Assembly: GCA_019828545.1 (NCBI GenBank)
Contig: JACVRA010000165.1
Span: forward strand, 496,001 to 560,000
Direction of reading: 5' to 3'
From: Paracamarosporium sp. OC-R06-R3
Taxonomy: Eukaryota > Ascomycota > Dothideomycetes > Pleosporales > Didymosphaeriaceae
Length of the DNA stretch: 64,000 nucleotides
Shown: positions 57,755 to 64,000 of the stretch, in pieces
Layout: every line of letters starts with the position of its first letter
Position numbering within the stretch: the first letter of the stretch is position 1
Notes under the pieces: generated by a model
Seen by the model: the letters and a program-made list of their open reading frames with translations, nothing else
Told to the model about the DNA's origin: nothing
Databases searched by the model: none
Translations under genes and position numbers: made by a program

Positions 57755-59419
57755 ATGTCGCGTCACAACAGCATCGCTGTCGACAACGAGCAACAGCGCC
57801 AAATGACGCTCAACAACGAAGACATCGCGCAGCTCACCCAGGATGCCACCAAAGCCACCAAAGCCGAGCAGAGAATGACCTTGATGGAAGGCATTCGGCT
57901 CTATCCCAAGGCCATCGCATGGTCCGTCCTTCTCAGCGGCGCCATCATCATGGAAGGTTACGACATTAACCTCATCGCCAACCTTCAGGCCGTTCCCGCA
58001 TTCAAGAGGAAGTTCGGTGTTCAGCTCGCGGATGGCTCATACGAAGTCACCGCAGCCTGGCAAGCCGGTCTCACTAACGGCGCCTACGTTGGTGAGATTT
58101 TGGGTTTGATGATCAATGGTTGGATCGCAGAAAGATATGGCTTCAAGAAGACAATGATCGGCGCGTTGTCTGCGGTCACGGCGTTGATCTTTATCTTGTT
58201 CTTTGCACAAAACATCGAGATGTTGCTTGTTGGCCTGATCTTGATCGGTATTCCGTGGGGTGTCTTCCAAACCCTCACTACGACATATGCAGCCGAAGTC
58301 ACGCCCGTTCCCCTCCGCCCGATTCTTACCACCTATGTTAATCTTTGCTGGGTGTTTGGACAATTCATTGCATCTGGTGTTCTCAAAGGCATCTCTGAGC
58401 GTCCTGACCAATGGGCGTACCGCATCCCATATGCCATCCAATGGATCTACCCCATCCCTTTGATCATCGGCATCGCCTTTGCACCGGAATCGCCATGGTG
58501 GTTAGTCAGGAAAGAACGATACGAAGATGCGAAGAAGATGGTTTTGCGTCTCGCATCACCCGAGAAGAACCCCGACTTCAACGCAGACGAAACGATTGCC
58601 ATGTACAAGCACACAAATGAATTGGAGAAAGCTGTGAGCGAGGGTACATCATACTGGGACTGCTTCAAGGGAACCGACTTGCGCCGAACTGAAATCGCCG
58701 CCATGACTTGGTTCACTCAGGCCTGGTGCGGCTCATCATTCATGGGCTTCTCTACATACTTCTTCGAGAATGCTGGCCTGGATACTTCCAACGCGTTCAG
58801 TATGAGCTTGGGTATTTATGCTATCGGCGCTGTCGGCGTCTTGCTATCTTGGTGGTTGATGCCGCGCATCGGACGCCGGACCTTATACGTTTGGGGTCTT
58901 GTCGTCATGTTTGCCATCCTGTTGGTCATCGGCTTCCTCGGGATTGCTCCCGAGGGAAACTCCAATGTTCAGTGGGCGATCGGTGCAATGCTGATCATCT
59001 TTACGTTTGTCTACGATGCCAGCGTTGGCCCCGTCTGTTACTGTCTCGTAGCTGAGATCCCTTCTTCCCGCCTCCGCCAGAAGACTGTCGTCTTGGCCAG
59101 GAACTGGTACAACATCGGCTCGATAATCGGCAATATCATGACACCGCGTATGCTGAACCCGAGCGCCTGGAATTGGGGTGCTAAATCGGCCTTCTTCTGG
59201 GCTGGTACTTGCTTCTTGTGCCTTGTCTGGACGTACTTCCGCCTCCCCGAACCCAAGGGCCGTACCTATGGTGAGCTCGACATCTTGTTCGAGCAACGCG
59301 TCTCTGCACGCAAATTCAAGGAGACTGTTGTGCAGGAATTTGAAGATGATGAATCAATGACAGAGAAGAAGCTTGAGGGCAAGAAGATTACCCACGTCGA
59401 GGAAGTCAGCGCTAAGTAG
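57755..59419 (+). CDS. MFS alpha-glucoside (maltose) transporter
   Basis: A single exon of 554 residues. The start MSRHNSIAVDNEQQ matches the cytosolic tail of the family; 40 in-frame codons upstream look like leader. Twelve membrane helices are evident. Sugar-porter signatures are the helix 2-3 loop (NGWIAERYGFKK), the central PESPWWLVRKERYEDA, the helix 8-9 loop (MPRIGRRTLY) and the C-terminal PEPKGRTYGELD. This is the maltose/alpha-glucoside:proton symporter group (yeast MAL11/AGT1-like), which brings maltose to the cytosolic maltase encoded divergently. The paired CreA-type sites upstream suggest glucose repression. Its 3' end faces that of a MAL-activator-type gene 211 bp away. Confidence 0.93.
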   Translation: MSRHNSIAVDNEQQRQMTLNNEDIAQLTQDATKATKAEQRMTLMEGIRLYPKAIAWSVLLSGAIIMEGYDINLIANLQAVPAFKRKFGVQLADGSYEVTAAWQAGLTNGAYVGEILGLMINGWIAERYGFKKTMIGALSAVTALIFILFFAQNIEMLLVGLILIGIPWGVFQTLTTTYAAEVTPVPLRPILTTYVNLCWVFGQFIASGVLKGISERPDQWAYRIPYAIQWIYPIPLIIGIAFAPESPWWLVRKERYEDAKKMVLRLASPEKNPDFNADETIAMYKHTNELEKAVSEGTSYWDCFKGTDLRRTEIAAMTWFTQAWCGSSFMGFSTYFFENAGLDTSNAFSMSLGIYAIGAVGVLLSWWLMPRIGRRTLYVWGLVVMFAILLVIGFLGIAPEGNSNVQWAIGAMLIIFTFVYDASVGPVCYCLVAEIPSSRLRQKTVVLARNWYNIGSIIGNIMTPRMLNPSAWNWGAKSAFFWAGTCFLCLVWTYFRLPEPKGRTYGELDILFEQRVSARKFKETVVQEFEDDESMTEKKLEGKKITHVEEVSAK

Positions 59420-59630
59420 AGTGAACAAAGCGTAAGAGAAAGGAGCAGTCAAGTCGATCGTACTTTTTTGTTCGAGCGTCCTCGTCTTCTGCAATAGACT
59501 TTCTGTATATAACAATGACTTTTCAGACCTTCAACCACTTTGACATATGTGTACCGTGACTCAGCAAAAAAAGAAAACGGGTTATGCAGTGATAATAACG
59601 TGATATCTTTTCCATACGGGCAGTATATGA

Positions 59631-61485
59631 TCATCTAGTCGGAAAATGTGCTGTTGACAAGCGTCGGGAAATATGATTCCAGGTGGCATGCTGGTTCGTA
59701 TTGGGACGAGACTGCGTTTGGCTAATGTACGGCAAAGGGGCAAGGCCTTGCAATCCAGCAGGATCTACGTCTGTATCCGGGCCAATCTTCGACTGTGTGA
59801 CTTGATACCATGGGTCGTTGGTAGGTGACTGCAAGTCGATTGGCAGATTTGGCGAGCTTGCATTGCTGACAACTTCAGGGAAAAGACTTTGCAGCCGCTC
59901 CAGTTTCTCCAATAAGATTCCACGACGCGTGGCATCCAAAGTTGGGAATTGAAGCACGAAGTCAAGGATGAAGAGGAAGTCATCGATGCGGAGTGAGGTT
60001 TCTTCGAGCGTTGCAGCGGGTACGTGGATGAGAACGTCTGAAATGGTATCTGTGATCTCAAAAAGCTTCTGAACGATGCTGCTGCCGTGCACTTCAATGT
60101 CCTGGCGGGACATGCTGGTTACCTGTTGCCTGAGATTTTGCGACAGCCGAACAGGAAACAGTAGAGTAAGGCATTCCTTGGACGACTTGGAAGATAGTAG
60201 AGATTTGGACATAGCCAACCGCCAAATCAGTGTTCTTAGCCACTCTCGAGTGATGGCGAGGTCGGCCCGTTGCATCTACACAAGGCATTCGCTCAGCAGT
60301 ATTCTATTTCAATCACATTCTTGGTGATGGTCTGGCTTACGGTTGACAAATTAGCGAGCTCTCGTGCATTACTCTCTTCATTGCCTTCGAGCTCCCTAGA
60401 CTTCTCTTCGATCCAAGTGGAAGTAACATTTCCTTGGCTGCCTAGCCAGTTTTGGAGGAATTCAGGATCGAGAAGGCGGAAAAGCTTGATGATTTGTATG
60501 AAACCGTCATGTACTTGAAGCGGTATGGTTGGATCAGCTTCCGGTAAAGCGTTTAGAGGCGGTAAAATGGCATTGCGGTAATCCAGGATGGCGAGGAATC
60601 TCTCATGTATGAAAGCTTGCCAATACAGACGCTGTCGCCGAGATCTTTCTGGTTGCGACAATTGGGCCATGGTGTCTGCGTTATCAATTCTCAGAAGCTG
60701 GATAGCAGTGATGGAATCACGGATGTAATGAAAGGCAGCGTCGCTGGCTGACATGCTCATCATGCAATTGTGTATAAACATGGATTGCATGGCTCTGATA
60801 ACGGATGAGCGGAACGTCTTGTAGACAGGCGTCATCGTCGAAATGACATAATTCGTCAGCGTTTCGATTGTTTGGAGAACTTCCTCGGTTCGGTTGTCGC
60901 CCGCTCTTGTGAGGTTCAATGTGCAAGCCCCGAAGGAGCACACGAATGAGCGTACCTCTTGGTCCACGTCCATGGAACTGATATACTCCCGGAGTTCCGC
61001 TTCTGTTATCACGGGTTGCACTGGATATACCCCTTCCATGTAATCAGGGATCAGGTCCAGGAAGAAGGATTGGTCGTACTGCAAGCCTGGTCCAATAGGC
61101 GAAGTCACTGAGTACAAATTAGTATCACTGGGACATAGGCTTACACAGTGAGGCTTAGGAGGCCTCGTTTAGAGCCTGCGATGTACTGACCTCCGTCCAG
61201 TTCTCCCGAAAACGGCACAGTAGCAAGCCGCTGTGGCAGCGCAATTTGTCCCGCGATGGCCGGCAAGATAGGAGGAGATGTCATGGTATTTGATGTCTTG
61301 TTCTTGTACTCGGTGATAATTCGACCTCGCTTGCCCTGTGATCTCGTCTTGTTGGAAACCGAATAGACACACCTTAAGCCGAGGTGACTGCACTGCTGAC
61401 ATCGCTCTTGCCCATTGCATTTCACTTTTCGCAGCTTGCACGCGTCACACGCTTTCGAGACCCGTTTCGACTGCGTCGAATCCAT
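59631..61485 (-). CDS. Zn(II)2Cys6 MAL-activator-type regulator
   Basis: Exons 61485-61191, 61107-60341, 60275-59631; 568 residues. It starts MDSTQSKRVSKACDACKLRK. The zinc cluster is C13, C16, C23, C29, C32, C39 (X2-X6-X5-X2-X6), followed by a basic linker. The region after the first intron (SFFLDLIPDYMEGVYPVQPV) and the later MQRADLAITREWLRTLIWRLAM block are characteristic of fungal maltose activators related to yeast MAL63 and Aspergillus MalR/AmyR. Intron 1 uses a GTCAGT donor and is the only choice found that keeps phase. Location beside a maltase-permease pair strongly supports control of that pair (family knowledge plus context). Cluster membership was not tested by expression. Confidence 0.88.
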
Positions 61486-62090
61486 CGCACACAATGTTGA
61501 GGGAGGGTTTTGGGGCGCAAACAGTGTCCATGCTGAGGAGCGGGAGGAGGAGGCAAGATGCTGTACAAGAAGGGCGTAGCGCGAACTCTAACGATTGGTT
61601 GCATTCGCGTAAGAAGAAGCGACGCTTAGACTGTGGAGAGCGTCGCAGGATTGCAGGCATGTCGTTATAGAAATGTTTTATGTTTCTCATGGACCTTGGG
61701 GAGACTTTGGGGGTGGTCTGTGGAGTCGAAGTTCAGAAGCGAGGGCTTCATATTGGGTTCGCACGTGGGCTTCTTTCCCCGTGGCAATTGAAGGAAGTGG
61801 TAATTTGGAGGGAATCGTAGAAACGACAGGGATGCACTGGTAGCACGCAACCAAATCCTGTTCTAGACGTTCTTTTTCAAATTGTCGCTTTGAAGGATCC
61901 GAGATTAACGGTAATGACCAATCTATTCGTTCGCGTACATTCTCACAAATACAAGCTCCCACTCCAAATCTGCGCATGTACATACACGAAAGGAACAGAA
62001 ACGAAGGTCGCAACTGAAACACACAATGCAGTTCGCCCACTCCTCAATCCAAGTCGACCCAAAACATCCGCTCGCCCGCTTCTCTCCCGA
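61486..62090. other. Upstream region of the MAL-activator-type gene and SDHB 3' flank
   Basis: 605 bp between two minus-strand genes. No additional gene is supported. Confidence 0.5.
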
Positions 62091-63193
62091 TTACGTGAAA
62101 GCCATGCTCTTCTTAATCTCTGCAATCGCCAGCGCCGGGTTCAGGCCCTTGGGGCACGTCCGCGAGCAGTTCAGAATAGTGTGGCATCGGTACAAGCTCA
62201 TGCTGTTGTTCAGCGCATCCTGGCGCTCGGCCTTCTTCTCGTCTCGCGAGTCGGCAATCCAGCGGTAGCTCTGCAATAGCACGGCGGGGCCGAGGTACTC
62301 TTCCTGGTTCCACCAGTACGAGGGGCAAGAGGTCGAGCAGCAGGCGCAGAGGATGCATTCGTAGAGGCCGTCGAGCTTCTTGCGGTCTTCCTTTGTTTGG
62401 CGGTACTCACGGCCCTGCGTCAAAGGTTAGATGGATGTGGAGGAATGGAGGGGAAGCGAGAAAACGTACGTCTGGTGACGGGGTTGTGCGCTGGAGGTAG
62501 GGCTTCACGGATCGGTATTGCTTGTAGAAGAGCGTCATGTCGGGCACCAAGTCCTTGACGACGTACATGTGCGGGAGGGGGTAGATGCGCGACTCCTTGC
62601 CGGGCTCGGTGGGGATGCGGCCTGTATAGCTGGATTAGCTCCATGTGCCATGCCCAAACACGGCAGCTACATACACAGACAAGCCAACGTGTTGACACCG
62701 TCAATGTTCATTGCGCAGCTACCGCAGATACCCTCACGGCAACTCCGTCGGAAGGTCAACGTAGGGTCGATCTCGTTCTTGATGCGGATGAGCGCGTCCA
62801 GCATCATGGGTCCGGTCTTGTTCAGGTCAAGCGAGTACGTCTGCATCTTGGGCTTCGAGGTGGGCTCGTCCGGGTTCCAGCGGTAGATGTGGAACGTCTT
62901 CATCTTCGCATCCTTGCCGGGCGCCGGCTCCTTAACGGTCGGCGTCTTGCTCTCGGGGATGGGCGACCGCGATGCATCTGGCACAATCGTCTCGCCGACC
63001 TTGGAGATGGGGTCGCGGGCCTTGGTGTCGGTGACGGAGGCGAAACCGCGTGCGAAGACGGCTGGGCGGACGGCAGCTGCGGGCGGTGTCAGTAGAGCTC
63101 CAATTGCGCCGTTTGGGCGTATATAGGCGGCTGTAGGGCGTGCGTACCTGTCCTCGAGGTAGCCAGACGGGTAATTGCGCGAGCGGAGGCCAT
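62091..63193 (-). CDS. SDHB: Succinate dehydrogenase iron-sulfur subunit
   Basis: Exons 63193-63148, 63076-62675, 62621-62470, 62414-62091; 307 residues. The Arg/Ala/Ser-rich N-terminus is a mitochondrial presequence. The 2Fe-2S site is C128, C133, C136, C148 (CREGICGSC). The 4Fe-4S site is C220, C223, C226 and C287, and the 3Fe-4S site C230, C277, C283 ([11 protein letters not shown] and [14 protein letters not shown]). The subunit passes electrons from the flavoprotein to ubiquinone in complex II of the inner membrane. P231, N236 and H278 are present; changes at the equivalent sites give resistance to SDHI fungicides in other fungi, so this allele looks wild type. The three short introns are all in frame. 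Confidence 0.96.
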
Positions 63194-63570
63194 TGTGGGC
63201 GTTGTCCAAGGAGTGCGTGGGGATGGCGAACTGTCTTGGAGGTGGTTACGTTCACGATGTGCAAGACCTCGGGCAAACCTTGAGCGGCCAATCAACCGTC
63301 GGCTGTTGTAATGTGGCCTAAGCTCGATCTTCGGGGCATCTCGGCACATGTGCCACCCGCACGCGACATCCTCCGCATCCGTCATCATACCCATCTTCGT
63401 TTACACTGGTGATTTCATCGAGTTGTAGAAGAAGCCGTTCGAAAGACGATGGACTCTGGCATTAAATCGTAGTCTCATTGGTCATCGTGCTATATCCCTG
63501 CACGCAAAAAAGAGCTGGCTACCTGTAATACAGTGAAGATGACCAAAGCATCATCATTCCTTCTGTGACT
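63194..63570. other. SDHB upstream region
   Basis: 377 bp between the SDHB start and the stop of the next minus-strand gene. Promoter by position; no motif is claimed. Confidence 0.5.
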
Positions 63571-64000
63571 TCAGTGCCCCGCTACCCTCCTGATGTCTGC
63601 AATAGCTTTCCTCCTGTAGTCACTCTCTGCGAATAGCGCTTTGATCATATCCACCACCTCATCGACCCCCATCTCAAGCTTCAACTCCCCATCCGTCCAC
63701 ATATATTTGATGTCCGCCAAGCTCGAGTCCAATATCTCGCTCAAGTACTGGAACTTGAACCAGTTCGGCGTGTAAACACTCGTCATATCTCGCTGCTCGC
63801 CACTGTCGTCTTCCGTGATGAAAAGCGCGGAAAGTGACGAGAGGGAGACGCAATATCCACGAAGTTTCTTCGATTCGTCTTCCGCGATGTCCGTCATGTC
63901 TTCGACATCAGCAATGAATTTAGACAGAGCAGTTGAGACGAGTGAGCCAAGGGATTGGAGCAGCGCTGAGTGCGAAAGAACGGGCTTCCACGCGTTTTTC
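63571..64000 (-). CDS. ZW10/Dsl1-type tethering or kinetochore protein, C-terminal part
   Basis: The frame is open from the window edge (first full codon at 63999) to the stop at 63571, 142 residues. The sequence (AWKPVLSHSALLQSLGSLVS, then VEDMTDIAEDESKKLR, then LADIKYMWTDGELKLEMGVD and RRKAIADIRRV) fits the C-terminal helical domain of ZW10/Dsl1 family proteins. Family knowledge: ZW10 acts in ER-Golgi vesicle tethering with Dsl1-type partners and, in some organisms, at kinetochores. The N-terminal portion lies beyond the window, so the domain set and any introns there cannot be judged. Confidence 0.75.
   Translation of the reverse strand, partial: KNAWKPVLSHSALLQSLGSLVSTALSKFIADVEDMTDIAEDESKKLRGYCVSLSSLSALFITEDDSGEQRDMTSVYTPNWFKFQYLSEILDSSLADIKYMWTDGELKLEMGVDEVVDMIKALFAESDYRRKAIADIRRVAGH

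Overview
The window is nuclear DNA of a filamentous ascomycete (Pezizomycotina), most likely a dothideomycete of the Pleosporales type. What the sequence shows: compact genes with many 45-100 bp GT-AG introns that carry CTAAC/CTGAC-like branch sites, a spliced succinate dehydrogenase gene, several Zn(II)2Cys6 regulators, a spliceosomal U6 gene of the fungal type, and gene-poor stretches of lower GC. The class-level placement is inference from the gene families; no phylogeny was possible.

Layout. 1-3873: 3' part of a Mug190/tricalbin-like SMP-C2 lipid-transfer gene. 4428-4594: a complete pol III U6 snRNA gene with TATA box, T-run and a nearby B box. 4.6-6.7 kb: gene desert. 6726-7006: a small 77-aa spliced gene. 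7395-9808 (-) and 11262-14115 (+): two divergent Zn2Cys6 factors, with a dense CTCGGAG motif cluster next to the first. 16012-16734 (-): DPH4. 16.77-17.2 kb: diverged tandem repeat. 18251-19581 (-): 14-3-3 protein with micro-exons. 20709-21616 (-): MCUR1/Fmp32-type mitochondrial protein. 22005-25765 (-): WW + PhoD-like phosphatase. 26521-27581 (-) and 28040-29852 (+): divergent SDR oxidoreductase and Zn2Cys6 factor sharing a promoter with a CGG-N9-CCG palindrome. 31527-32501 (-): HpcH/HpaI aldolase. 32.5-34.1 kb: gene desert. 34092-35270 (-): CTO1-like HAD protein. 35534-37088 (+): YTM1. 37758-38282 (+): unknown protein with an in-frame stop near its end. 38729-39193 (-): TRM112. 39643-41064 (-): ESC2/RAD60. 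41379-42032 (+): LSM6. 42-46 kb: gene-poor, punctuated by TATATA tracts, with one orphan ORF. 46108-46773 (+): unknown. 47622-48829 (-): secreted class-3 lipase. 49319-50667 (+): multi-pass membrane protein. 52932-54526 (+): single-pass Cys-rich surface protein. 54975-61485: a three-gene maltose/alpha-glucoside cluster. 62091-63193 (-): SDHB. 63571-64000 (-): C-terminus of a ZW10/Dsl1-type protein.

How genes work together. The clearest unit is the maltose cluster: a GH13 alpha-glucosidase (-) and an alpha-glucoside MFS permease (+) diverge from one 0.9 kb promoter carrying CreA-type sites, and a MAL-activator-type Zn2Cys6 factor lies convergent to the permease. A second possible unit is the SDR/Zn2Cys6 pair, with the HpcH/HpaI aldolase nearby. 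The rest is housekeeping: U6 and LSM6 (which act in the same U6 snRNP), YTM1 (ribosome biogenesis), TRM112 and DPH4 (translation-factor and tRNA modification), SDHB (respiration) and ESC2/RAD60 (genome stability). I found no CRISPR array, rRNA, convincing tRNA or intact transposon. The strongest novel leads are regulatory: the CTCGGAG cluster at 9816-10079 and the palindrome at 27881-27901.
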